NCBI GenBank assembly: GCA_029747585.1 | Contig: JAPEVF010000053.1 | Span: 1-64,000, forward strand | DNA length: 64,000 nucleotides | DNA from: Pleurotus djamor | Lineage: Eukaryota > Basidiomycota > Agaricomycetes > Agaricales > Pleurotaceae | Direction: 5' to 3' | Shown here: positions 1-9,856 of the stretch, in pieces | Numbering within the stretch: the stretch's first letter is position 1 | How the letters are laid out: every line of letters begins with the position of its first letter | Notes under the pieces: model-generated | What the model was told of the DNA's origin: nothing | The model's input: only the letters and a program-made list of their open reading frames with translations | Databases searched by the model: none | Position numbers and translations under genes: made by a program

Positions 1-1462
1 ATATACGAACAGATAGAGGATTCGGTGAGGAGGTATTCGAATTTCGAGATCGCAGGTCGAGGTTGAGACATGCTGGGTAGAACACTCGGACAATCGGATA
101 GAGTAGAGGTTAGGTTTTATTGCGGTTTTGATGACTTAGAAGGATGAAGATAAAGATTGCTGCGAACTCGCTGATTTATTGAAGGCGAGCGGGTTCTTAG
201 ATATCGGAGGGGAACTCAACCTAATCGTCAGGCACGTGGGTCATGATCGCGGCGATTGTTCAAACGCATCCGATTTCGAACCCAGGGCCTCTTCGCATTC
301 GCAGAAGAAGGGCAAAGAAAAGGCCATTCACATCCCCAAACGTTTGGAGACCTTCACCAAAGCGTATGCAGAGAATCTGCCTCAGACGAGATTTCTGGAT
401 GCTCCGAGAGTCGCGGTGTCGTACGGCCAAGCCCTTCAAATATCGTTCGCACTCAACGTTGCTTTCCATACGCGACGTCTTATCAAGGCAGAATCCCAGG
501 ATATTGCCCCCAGCACCCGAGTATTTGATCGTGCAAGGGTGACACGCTCCAAGCACATGCGGGGCTCTAACCCAACTTCGTCTACGCGGATATTGAGGAG
601 GAAGCTCGTCTTCACCACGATGGTGCCCATAACTGGGGACTTGACAGCCTCGACCCCAGTGACAATCTGCGTATCTTCAACCTCCTTTCAACCGCTCACC
701 CCATGAAACCGTGTTTGCTTTCCCTCCAAAGCATTCTCAACTCGGAGTCAGTAGTGCAGTTTAGCAGCAATGCTGGAAGAAGGCTCGGGCGCGGGTTGCT
801 TGTCCTTTGGTGGGTTCACAATGTCGCCCAAGCCTCTCGCAGAGCACTTGGTCTAACTGGACGTGATCAAGCCGTAGTTGCGGACGCAGTCGCTCACAAT
901 GACGGGCACAATTTGGAACTCGACAGTCTCAAATACAGTGACAATTTCGAATACGCTGGGCGGAATGAATACTCTGGACTACGACCTACCTCGAGCCCCT
1001 CGCTAACTCTCCCAATGTCAAGGTTGTATGGAAGGTCAACTCCCAGGAGAGTTGTACAATACTCGCGCTGGTCAGTGTCATTCTAGCACCCAACCTGACC
1101 GCCAGTCATCACTCGCATGCGGAAAAGCTCAAGGGAGATAAAGCTTGCAGGAATCAGAACTTTTTGCAGAACACGTGACATCGAATACATGAAGAAGCAT
1201 CCGCCTTGTGAGTCTCACTATTAGCGCCCCCTTCCTTTGAGCTCATCGTCTTTTAGGCACGTTCGCAAGACATGGAAGTAACTGATATAGAAAGCCACGA
1301 CAATAACTTCCTTTTTCTCAGTGGCTCTCGTATGGCTGAGAGATGACAGCCGCTGGAAATGAAATGGCCGGTGGTCATTGATCCTCATACACACCATGTC
1401 TTTTGCAGGAGGGAACTGGGTAGCGAGGCTAAAGTGCAAAGGACTTAGGCCGAGAACTCGGA
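1..1462. other. Eroded or non-coding sequence at window start
   Basis: Several overlapping frames are open for 100-175 codons (for example 179-706 and 703-1086 on +), but none shows a recognisable domain and the frames change repeatedly. Two stretches read alike in different frames: around 590-680 a segment with HHDGAHNWGLDSL, and around 890-945 a segment with HNDGHNLELDSL. That looks like an old internal duplication. The stretch may be the upstream, decayed part of the polymerase-like fragment that follows, or unrelated intergenic DNA. No function is assigned. Confidence 0.3.
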
Positions 1463-1819
1463 CCGATGTGTCAGAAACCGTCCAAAGGGTTTCAAGGAAA
1501 CTGGTATGGCGGACGCATCCAGGTCATATTTCGAGCAGAGAAGCCGAAGGACCAGAGCGAATACAAGGTCTTAGCCGAACCTCTCGAGAGTCGTCGCTCG
1601 AAATACTCCTCGCGAACCTTGGGCCCAACACGCTGGGTGCAGCTGAGGATACCCGACGACTATTTGCTGCGCGACATCGAAGCCATCAAACAGTTCACAT
1701 CACACAAGTCCTTCTCGACGTACCGGATTACGTTTCCGTCCTCGCGTGCTTTGACTCTGAGGTTGCGGGATATAAAAATCGGACCAAGGGATGTGTGTCT
1801 TGAGTTGGATAGCGGCTGA
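1463..1819 (+). pseudogene. Possible RNA-dependent RNA polymerase fragment
   Basis: A 117-codon open frame has a segment with WYGGRIQVIF, then LAEPLES, then RTLGPTRWVQLRIPDD. The order 'tryptophan-tyrosine-glycine-glycine box, beta strands, R(F/L)G-x-R-hydrophobic-(K/R)-(I/V)-P' resembles the middle of fungal QDE-1/Rdp1-type RNA-dependent RNA polymerases, upstream of the catalytic double-psi barrel. No catalytic DbDGD motif is present, and no extension of the frame is readable downstream, where a further short frame at 1835-2020 is unrelated. A broken polymerase copy is the best guess from recall of the family. It could equally be a chance resemblance in a decayed region. Confidence 0.33.
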
Positions 1820-3740
1820 CCTTCTCAGTCTGCTTTGATCCTGAGGTTGGAGGGTTTTGGAACGCATGTCGCGTTGGTCCCCTTCAAAGGCAATGAATTT
1901 TATAACACTGTTAGTGTGGCTAACCTCGATGCCATGAATCTTTCTCGTTACTGGGGGATCCTCGCCTTTCCCATCCAAGGTGTGACTTCTAGGTGCCGTT
2001 TTCCTTGTCTGCTGTACTGATCCGTCGACCGGGCTTAAAAGGATCAATCTATCTTCTCACAGTTGACATCACGAAGGCTCGAACCCGCTTATCCTTCTCC
2101 ACCTACTCAGCGAAGACCTTGCTTTGGCAGATTACAGCTCAAAGTTAACCACCAATTGTTTAGAGGCAACATTAGGTGAGGTCGGGTTCCCCAGAAATAC
2201 GAGATTTATCACTGAGCAGGATTCAGGCAACAAAATGCTGCTTACTTGAGGTGGCGACGGTGACTGAGAGCGTCTTCTCCGTTTCTACTCTTTCATTTTT
2301 CACGATACGATGCTCCTCCGACGGTGTCGGTCACGGCATCAACACCTCTACCAAAAGAGTCAAGTCTTGCCGGTCTTGTGTCGTGTGAGATCGTCGGCGA
2401 AACAAACTGCAAGCCTTTTCTTCTTATGCACACTTCCTTTCTTATGCTCCGTCTTTAGCCTTCAAACTCTTCTCGGCGTCATACACCCACCCTCAACGGG
2501 TGTCTTGCCTTGATCTCTATCCCGAGAAACTTGAGTCTCCTCAACAACGGTCTTGCCCGCCATTGCCATCACACACCTTCTCGACCGCGCCGCCAACCAT
2601 CTCACCAATCAAAAACAGCTTGTGTCGTGGTACGAGGCTCCCGCGGTGTCGATCATTCAGTCGGCACCTCCAATGAAGGCTTCAAGTCCTTACCGAAGTT
2701 GTGCCGTGTGGGATCAATTCTTTTGTTTTCGTTCTTCCTTATATTCTGCGTTGTTATTTTAGCCTTCGACCTTGTCGGCAACCGCAATCTCTTCTTGGTG
2801 TCGTATACCTATCTTTTAAGGGCCCTCCCTCCTCGATTGCCGTACCGACGACTTTCATCCTTCCTCACCATGGCCTTGTCTGCACACAAGGTGCCATCCC
2901 ATCCTGTCTCGATCGCGCCCCTTCCCCAGCGTACACAGCTGTTCTTGTGGCCCTTCGAGCCTGTCAATCGCTGTATCCGTCTTATAGTGCGTGGAATTTT
3001 CCGTCGCTTTTCCGGTTCTCTGACTGACACTCACGCCCTTTTTTCTTCGCTTAGGCATCGTCTCCTCCGGCCTCGTGATTATGTATACTATCGGCCTACC
3101 CTAACTCGAAGTAATCACTCTGCCAAGCTCACCTGCTCCGTGTTGTAGCGCGGTTTGAGTTGCCATACCAGCGTCCCAGTGTAGCCAGTCGCCCTCGCCC
3201 CCCCTTCAATTGTTCCCTCTCTTTTACTGTTCCTCACATTTCCAGAAGCTACTTCTCCTCTCGTCGCAACCACGTTCGACGATCTTCGTGCATCGCTGCA
3301 CCACCTCCTGCACAGTACGGGTACTGTGCCGGACCGCCTCCCTCCCAGATATAGCCTCCTCGCATACGTGTACATCAACACACTGCGGACTCAGCGTTAT
3401 CTCTTTAAGATATGAAGTTTGTGAGTAGTTCGCTGATTAGATGCGGCAGAACGACTCACCGTACTTTTAGTCTTGTACGCTAGCTCAACTCGACGGCAGT
3501 CAACCTCTCACATTCAATAATTCGGTCACTTCAACGACGTTTGGGCTATGCAGTTGTGTCAGCATTCGAGACCTGCTCCCAACCCCACTCGGTCAAGGAT
3601 GTCTCAAGGGTAACATCCTCAAAGTGGAACCCAACCCTTCGTGAACTCGGTCTTAATGGTGTCTTGATGCATGATTCATGATTATACGGATACAAATGTA
3701 GTTCTCCAGCATTACGAACTATTTTGAAATTCTACAATGG
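1820..3740. other. Pyrimidine-rich intergenic stretch
   Basis: From about 2200 to 3350 the + strand is rich in C and T. It holds long open frames on + (for example 2510-3148) that are Leu/Ser/Phe/Pro-rich, as expected by chance in such DNA. No domain is seen. It contains the diverged duplication listed separately. 3400-3740 shows nothing. Confidence 0.5.
2319..2990 (+). repeat. Two diverged direct repeat units of about 325 bp
   Basis: Unit 1 starts near 2319 and unit 2 near 2644. Matching landmarks appear in the same order. A 'cggtgtcg' start is followed by 'tcaagtc' and a 'tgtgycgtgtgrgatc' block, then 'tttagccttc'. A 'cttctyggygtcrta' block follows, and further on 'ggycttg', 'ctcgaycgcgcc' and 'acagct'. 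By eye, identity is about 65-70% over the aligned blocks. The spacing is constant at about 325 bp, so this is an old tandem duplication. No coding function is evident. Confidence 0.6.
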
Positions 3741-4094
3741 CTAAAGGTGAGTTTCGGGTATTTTGGATGGATACACTCTAATCCTCACCTCCAGTTGTAG
3801 CCTGCGAATGTCAACCAAGTCTGATGCAGTGCCAACCAGGATCAGAGCCCTTGATCTGCGTATATGACATCTATAACGATGCTTGTACAACGAAGAAGCG
3901 GGTTTCCCGGACGATTGAACCGTCTTGACCAATCTGTCTTCGGTATTGCACAACTGGCTTCGATCTACGAGCAACGTCTGTGAGCAAATCTTTGAAAATA
4001 TCAGAGCGTACTCGAGGTCTTCGTCAGCGTCACCATCATCCATCTTCATTAACGTTCCATCTTCATCTCGAAGCCGGACACCTTGAACCCTCAT
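3741..4094 (-). CDS. Hypothetical small ORF
   Basis: An uninterrupted 117-codon frame begins with ATG at 4094. The N-terminal third is acidic (a run of D/E with KMDDGDADEDLEY); the rest is basic and Arg-rich. No domain, signal peptide or membrane segment is visible. It could be an exon of the poorly resolved gene just upstream on the same strand (4297-4971) or a chance frame. Confidence 0.2.
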   Translation of the reverse strand: MRVQGVRLRDEDGTLMKMDDGDADEDLEYALIFSKICSQTLLVDRSQLCNTEDRLVKTVQSSGKPASSLYKHRYRCHIRRSRALILVGTASDLVDIRRLQLEVRIRVYPSKIPETHL

Positions 4095-4296
4095 ATAGGC
4101 CCTTCAATTGATACGCTCAGTTTGCAGGTGCCACGCCACCTCTCCTCCTCGCATCCCCGAAGACCGGAACCCCCCCCCCTCTCTCTCTTGAAGATGGCAT
4201 CGTCTGTATCCATATTAGTTGGCAGGACATGGTAGTACTGCTAGTATGAAGCAAATAAACTAGTTATCACTCACCATCGACGAATGCAGAGCGTGT

Positions 4297-4971
4297 CTAG
4301 GCTGCAAAACCAGAGTCAGACGGAGTGGTAGACGTCAGAAGCTTGGCTATTCCTATAAGTAACGGAATCTGGGATTGAAGGTATGGGTTCGGATCCGATG
4401 GTGGCGCTCTGGTGGTCGAGTTGGATACGGAGACAGGTCTTTTCGGTGATTTGGTGGCTGGAAAATCTGTGAAAAAGTTGAGGGCGATGACAGTTGAGGG
4501 GAGGTTGAGGGGAAGAGGGAGACATACATGTTGACACCGTTGGATGCTCTGGCTGGCTGGTACGCTGTTCAATGAGCGGACGAAGAAGCATTTCATCTCT
4601 TCGGTTGTGCCGCCTTCGATCCCTACTTCGAGCCGTTCGCAGGGTCTTTCTGTCGCCTCTATCGGGTGTGTAGGCCCGTGGGATGAAGTCAACCATGAAC
4701 TAGTGCCATGCACTTCGACGCGCTTTAGGGAGCTCCGTGTTTGATTCACATCACCCCATGCGCCCAAGGCTGAAGGATTCATTGTGCCGACGAGATGGAG
4801 ATTCGGCGATGCTATTGATAGGTTTGGGGCGTGTGTCGTGATGCATACCTCGGTCGCTGGAGACAAACGCCCAAACAGAATTAATGCTACCCGGCAGCAG
4901 AGACGTTTCAAATTATAAATACAAGGGAAAACGAAAAGCGCAGCGTCGAAACGGGGCGGCGGCGACTGCAC
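4297..4971 (-). CDS. Hypothetical gene, structure uncertain
   Basis: A 224-codon frame on the minus strand ends in a Ser/Thr/Pro-rich segment (PPSDPNPYLQSQIPLLIG) closing with SDSGFAA. A plausible 60-nt intron lies near 4465-4525, with donor gtatgt and acceptor ttcacag. It would join the C-terminal part to another frame (the one running through EMLLRPLIEQRTSQ), so the true exon frame upstream is uncertain. No family is recognised. The gene would lie downstream of, and parallel to, the MICOS gene. Confidence 0.3.
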   Translation of the reverse strand: MQSPPPRFDAALFVFPCIYNLKRLCCRVALILFGRLSPATEVCITTHAPNLSIASPNLHLVGTMNPSALGAWGDVNQTRSSLKRVEVHGTSSWLTSSHGPTHPIEATERPCERLEVGIEGGTTEEMKCFFVRSLNSVPASQSIQRCQHVCLPLPLNLPSTVIALNFFTDFPATKSPKRPVSVSNSTTRAPPSDPNPYLQSQIPLLIGIAKLLTSTTPSDSGFAA

Positions 4972-5077
4972 GGTACAACGAGGAGATGATGGGCAAGAGG
5001 GAAGAAGCTAGGCGCCCAGCGGACGCCGTGCATGTTGTCTTAGTGTGGAAAACAAAAAAANCAACATAGAAACAAGT

Positions 5078-5968
5078 CTACTTTGTTTTATTCACTATGA
5101 CCTCCTCAGCTTTTGTCTCGACAACCTTGTTTTCAACAACCTTCTCTCCCCAGCCCAATGTCTCCCGGATTTTCAGGCCTGTCTGTCCTTGCACCCACTC
5201 CACGGCCCCTTCAGCACTCTTCCTCACACTACTCCTGCCATTCTCGGTCGAGTCTTTGATCCGTTCCCAGGTCATTCTCGAGTGGGCGTTCGCAATGGCA
5301 TGCTTCTCAGCCAACGTAGGGAAGTATGTGTCTTCAAGATCGGAGAGATACAAAGAGATATTGTGTGAGGTTGCAGGGAGGAAATGGTTCAGCGAAAGAA
5401 CGAGGAAAAGAGGTGGGACAAAGAAGCGAGTGATAAGGCCGCGGTTACGGGTGAGGATGGAACCCGTAAGTGCGGATATTCCGACATAAAGTAAAGCGGG
5501 GGTGAGAGGTTCGTTCGGTGCGACCAAAGATTTGACACGGTCTGTAAAATTATGTTAGCAGGGCCTTCATTCACAAGGGCCTTTCATACGCACGTTCTAC
5601 AGCGTGTTCAATTCCTATCCATTTCGACACAACGCCTTGGACCTGTGCATACCCATCTAGGTACGCCTGTGTGGCAGCCTTCCTAGCGACACCGATGTGC
5701 GTTTGCAAGAAGGATGATTCCTCCACAAGCAGTACCTCTGGGGTAGGTAAAGGGTATATCGGAAGCTGAAGCGTGCTCAGCAATTAGGGTATGTTTCCTG
5801 CACAAATTCAAACGGGCACACCTTTTCTCGTTCTTGAGGAGGGATTGTCCCAACGACAGCTACGCCTGCCGCAGCCAAGGCTATTCGCCGCTAATTCGAC
5901 ATATTTAGATTGAACCAGAGTTTGGCAAGCTGCAAGCGACTCACCGGTCGTAATGCAGCGCGAAACAT
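5078..5968 (-). CDS. MICOS complex subunit of the MIC26/MIC27 (apolipoprotein O-like) family
   Basis: The product is an inner-membrane protein of the MICOS complex, which builds mitochondrial crista junctions and binds cardiolipin. Four exons (5968-5945, 5890-5822, 5765-5594, 5541-5078) give 242 residues. The first exon encodes only MFRAALRP, the start of a mitochondrial-type N-terminus, followed by a hydrophobic segment ALAAAGVAVVG. The family core is VKSLVAPNEPLTPALLYVGI, then a second hydrophobic stretch LTGSILTRNRGLITRFFVPP and LFLVLSLNHFLPAT. The C-terminal third is amphipathic and charged. The first ATG was chosen because it gives a clean intron and a family-like N-terminus. It is divergent from the membrane-protein gene at 6120, with about 150 bp between them. 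Confidence 0.88.
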
Positions 5969-6119
5969 TGAAGTACGGAGGAGAGCTGAACTTCGGTGCG
6001 GCACGGAGGAGTGAGTTTGGTCGGAAGGCCGTTGCCAAGCAGATTAGGCGCCCAGCATCAAACTATTTGGAAATTGTTTTGAACACCAACCATTACCATC
6101 CTTTGTAACATATTCAACG

Positions 6120-7060
6120 ATGGTCCGAAGTCTCGACGTCAGTAAATCTTCTCTAAATACTTCTTAGCTCACCCCATAAATTATTCCAGGTCAATCTCGA
6201 CATGGAGAGGAAGGACACCACTTCGACGTTGGATTCACCATTTGGTTCCAATCTGAACACGCCAACGGACGNAAAAATTCGAACAACTGGAGGGAATGCT
6301 TCGTATCAGGTCCTCTGACTTCCCGGAATCATCGCGTATTGCTGTAGATGAAGAATATCAGAAGAAATTGGATATAAACGAGGTCGTCCACCCCAACGAT
6401 GCCGCTGAACCACAAGCCGAAACGATGGGCAAAGTGTCTTCAGTCGAGTGGAATGAGGATGAAGACACGTCTATATACAACAGGAGCACAACTGGAACTC
6501 TACGAAATGTTAAACCTGGTTCTTCTGCCTTTACTCTTGCAGTCATGGACGAAATCTTCACCTACGATAGCCCTAGCAACGCCACGGAATATGCTGCTTC
6601 TCTGGTCCTCAAATCCCTTCTCTTCCTTCCTTGGTGCGCTCTTGTTGGCGGGACCATCGCATTGAGTCCTCAGTACCTCGAACACATTGCTTTTCACACC
6701 GGCTATACTACCGCACCTCGTTCCGGGATCCTTCGTTTCGCCCATTGGTCTGAATTCGCTGGTGTTCACATACTCTCCTTCGTACTCGCTGTTCTGGCGC
6801 TGTTCTGGGTCGATGTCTTTATGGCTCTATTGGTCTCTTGCATGCTCGTTGGACATATTATCAGGACTTGGAGTGACGTTCAAGTCAACCCCGAAACACC
6901 ATTGGGCGAGGACGACCAGCAGACGATCTACATCTTGGCGACCAAGTACTACTTTAACGGATTCGCGGTGGACATGGATATACTGAAGGCGGGATCGAAG
7001 TACTACGCTCGGCAGGAGAGCACGCCTGGAGGAATTCCCAAGACTTTCAAAGCGGAATAA
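6120..7060 (+). CDS. Conserved fungal membrane protein of unknown function
   Basis: Exon 1 is tiny (MVRSLD, 6120-6137). A 52-nt intron (gtcagt...ttccag) follows. Exon 2 starts in one frame and continues in another after the N at 6272, next to a run of A; reading KFEQLEGML after the N restores a protein-like sequence, so a one-base assembly gap is likely. The remaining 254 codons have an acidic disordered N-terminal part, then three hydrophobic segments (roughly AASLVLKSLLFLPWCALVG, FAGVHILSFVLAVLALFWV and VFMALLVSCMLVGHII) and a soluble C-terminal tail. It resembles a basidiomycete-specific family; no function is known to me. Confidence 0.75.
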
Positions 7061-7314
7061 TCAATCTTGTCATCATCCTCTGTTTCACTCCTCGTTACCC
7101 CCGAATGCATTTCAATATCAATCCGTCTCAGGTATATCACCCTCATTAAATTTCCCATAAACAGCAAACCAGGATAATAAACTCGTGAGTTCTCAGGCCC
7201 GAGAGAGGACTGAGAAGCTGCCGTCATTCGTGCCAAATCAGGTTTTTGTCCTAACTAACAAGGCAACTTTTAATATCCACATTTACATCCTAAATCCCGG
7301 GCGCTCCCAACGAA

Positions 7315-9521
7315 CTAGGGTGCCTGAGCTTTCAGACTTCGTGGACGGAAGATCAACCTTGATGTAAATCCGCTGGTGAGGTTTTTTTCAAGCTTCGTTT
7401 ACGGGTTTGTCTTACCTGGCTTTTGTATTTGGCACGCGGTTGGTACCGTACCATTCGTCTCGTGGACGTTCCAGCCGGTTTTCTGGCAACCCGATGTCGT
7501 AGTTGTAGATCAGGTGTGCCATAAGCAACTTAAGCTCTAGGCTTGCTAGATACCTACCAGGCTATGAAGATGGATGTGTCACTGAACGAATACGCTTCTA
7601 TCCCATGAAATCACTACTCACGCTTTGTCATCATTAGCATGGGACAGTCACCAAGGAGGAAGGAACTCACCAGGTATGTTTCCCCCTGCCGAAAGTCAGA
7701 TATGACTTGGTCGACGCAGTCATTGATGCACTAGCCGATCTAGACCCTGCGAATCTGAACCCGTCAAAATCGGCGGCGTTTTGGTAGTAATTCTCGTCCG
7801 TGTGCATAGCTGCCAAGGGCACGGCTACGGTGGTTCCAACAGGCACTTCGGTACCGTCGCTGAATTGATACGACTTGAGGACCTTGCGTATCATGATAAC
7901 TATATTTAGGTGAGTCATTCATGTCTTACGGAGGATTTTAAAGTCACTTACTCGCTCCAATGGGGCTGTACCGCTGACATTCCTGCATGAAGCTGTCCAA
8001 TTTCACCATCTCGTCGATGCTGGCCTTACACCAACCCTGTTTCCCAACGACCTCATCCATCTCTTGCCGCAAGGGTTGCACATATTCGGGCTTCGACGCG
8101 ATATGGTAAAGTGCATGAGTAAACGTCTGTTTGACATATAAAATTCAGGAACATGGTTTTGCAAGCTCTTCTGGATAAGGTTTACGCTCACCATTGCGGT
8201 TGTATGAAGGGACGCGAATATGAGGTGTAAAATGCGGATTGTGACGCCGCGATCGGTACGTTCTTCACAGGGTGCCGCCGCTAAGAGCCAACTCAACATG
8301 TCACTCTAGAGAAGGTTGTTCGAAAATTATGATATTGGTGAGTGATCGGCCATCATCGTTCAATGTCAATAGAATGGTCTCACCTGTGGCTCTTCCCTGC
8401 GGAGCTCGATAGATGGTTTTAGTAACTCGGTAGCCCGTTCAATGTAGGCCGGTATACGCGTAAGACAACGCAAGGCCAACCTGTTACTAGACGTCAGCAA
8501 GACGCACGCGCGACATAAAAATCAGCATTCTTACGGCTTGAACTGATCGGGCACCGCAAATAAGATATAACTGGCTTTCACGACTTCGACGGTGAAGTCC
8601 ATTGATAGTCGGCACAATTCTGCCTCGTTTTGGGCTGTAAAGGAGGCTGTGAGTTCTATATCTGAAACTATTCCGAAGTACGGACTAGTAAATGTTCCTA
8701 GGGCACGATTTGACATGCGAGCGACCGCTTGGAGAACAAAAGGAAAGGCATGAACATCTAGGACGGTGCAATTAAGTGAGTAGATAAAATGTCCGGGCTG
8801 GTGATACTTACGAGTGGCTGAGTAGCCCATGGTCTCCATACAGGTCTTTGATATTTCCTCATGTAGGAGCGGGAAAACGCGTTGCAAGTCGCGATTTAAC
8901 TAAGGGTCGAACGCGTGAGTAAGGTCTGGAAACCGTTTCGGTGGGAAATCACCTTTGACAATAACAATTGACCGTGGAATGGGTTCCCAAGTACTTGCGA
9001 CCCGAAGACCCACTGCGATTGAGTAAGCTACGAGGTCGGAAAAGTCCAGTCAGGCCAGCGTAATATTGACACAATGCGCCGATTGAGGGATGACGGTTAC
9101 CTCATCTACGGCACCATAGAATGATAACTGCCGCTCTGGTATGGCCAAAAGCTCATCTATGTATCTTCCACTGACGAGCAGCAGCTCATTGCGCAGCTGC
9201 GGGACTTTGAATAGACTTCCTGCCCACTTTCGAGAAATAGGCGTTACTTCACGCGAACATAGAGAATGAAGTCAAGTTTACCTTTCGGTAACCTTCAGCA
9301 ATCATGATGTGGCTTCGGAAGGGTGTCATGGATGCGAATATCCATGACCAGATGATGCTACTCCCCGCCACGGATGGCACCGTCTTGAAGTTCGGAGTCG
9401 TAGTCGAAGAGAAGAGGTATCTCGAAGAAAGGGCGATACCTAAAATGATGCCCGCCACACATAAAAGCAAGGAGACGGGTGTCTCATAAGTTGGGGTTAG
9501 AGTTGGGAAAGAGGTATGCAT
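7315..9521 (-). CDS. Cytochrome P450 monooxygenase, ent-kaurene-oxidase-like type
   Basis: This is a membrane-anchored haem-thiolate monooxygenase with at least eight short introns. The N-terminal anchor is VSLLLCVAGIILGIALSSRY after MHTSFPTL (start 9521). It is followed by TVPSVAGSS and IAEGYRK, typical of fungal P450s of the kaurene-oxidase/CYP512-like group. The I-helix reads LHLIFASLHTTAMT in place of the usual AGxxT. The haem region is FGRGKHTW, then after an intron a segment with LASLELKLLMAHLIYNYD. The cysteine codon falls near that exon join, which I did not resolve fully. The last exon (7372-7315), giving LIFRPRSLKAQAP, is inferred from a good intron at 7415-7373; without it the protein would stop at 7412. 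The substrate is unknown. It lies in a redox group with two GMC enzymes. Confidence 0.88.
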
Positions 9522-9856
9522 CTCGCGCAATCGTCGATGTCCTGTCGCGCTTCCTCTTTTTAAGGACCCCCGTATACATATACTGACTCCTAGTGATACC
9601 CATTCAGTTGGCCTTGGGGAAGCCTTGATCATAGATTGCATCCGAGATGTGAAGGAAGCTTGCACCGCCTATTATGACCTCTGAGCCGCAGGCGCGTGCC
9701 TAGTGCCTTTGAACGCGGTGTCATCTAAAATGTCCCACCATGAGACTCAATCAAAGAAAACGTTCATCGGAATGATACGTAACCCCCGATCGCACAAGAG
9801 ATNGCAACAATAAGAACTCAGTACGTCTCAAACAGCTCAGGGTATATAAAGTCCAT

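Noticed and set aside
2510..3148. 212-codon frame with hydrophobic stretches, suggestive of a membrane protein
   Set aside because: It lies in pyrimidine-rich DNA that gives Leu/Ser/Phe/Pro-rich frames by chance, and it overlaps diverged repeats with different frames.
4160..4195. C-run followed by CT repeats
   Set aside because: Simple-sequence tract of ordinary size; no structural or functional claim can be made.
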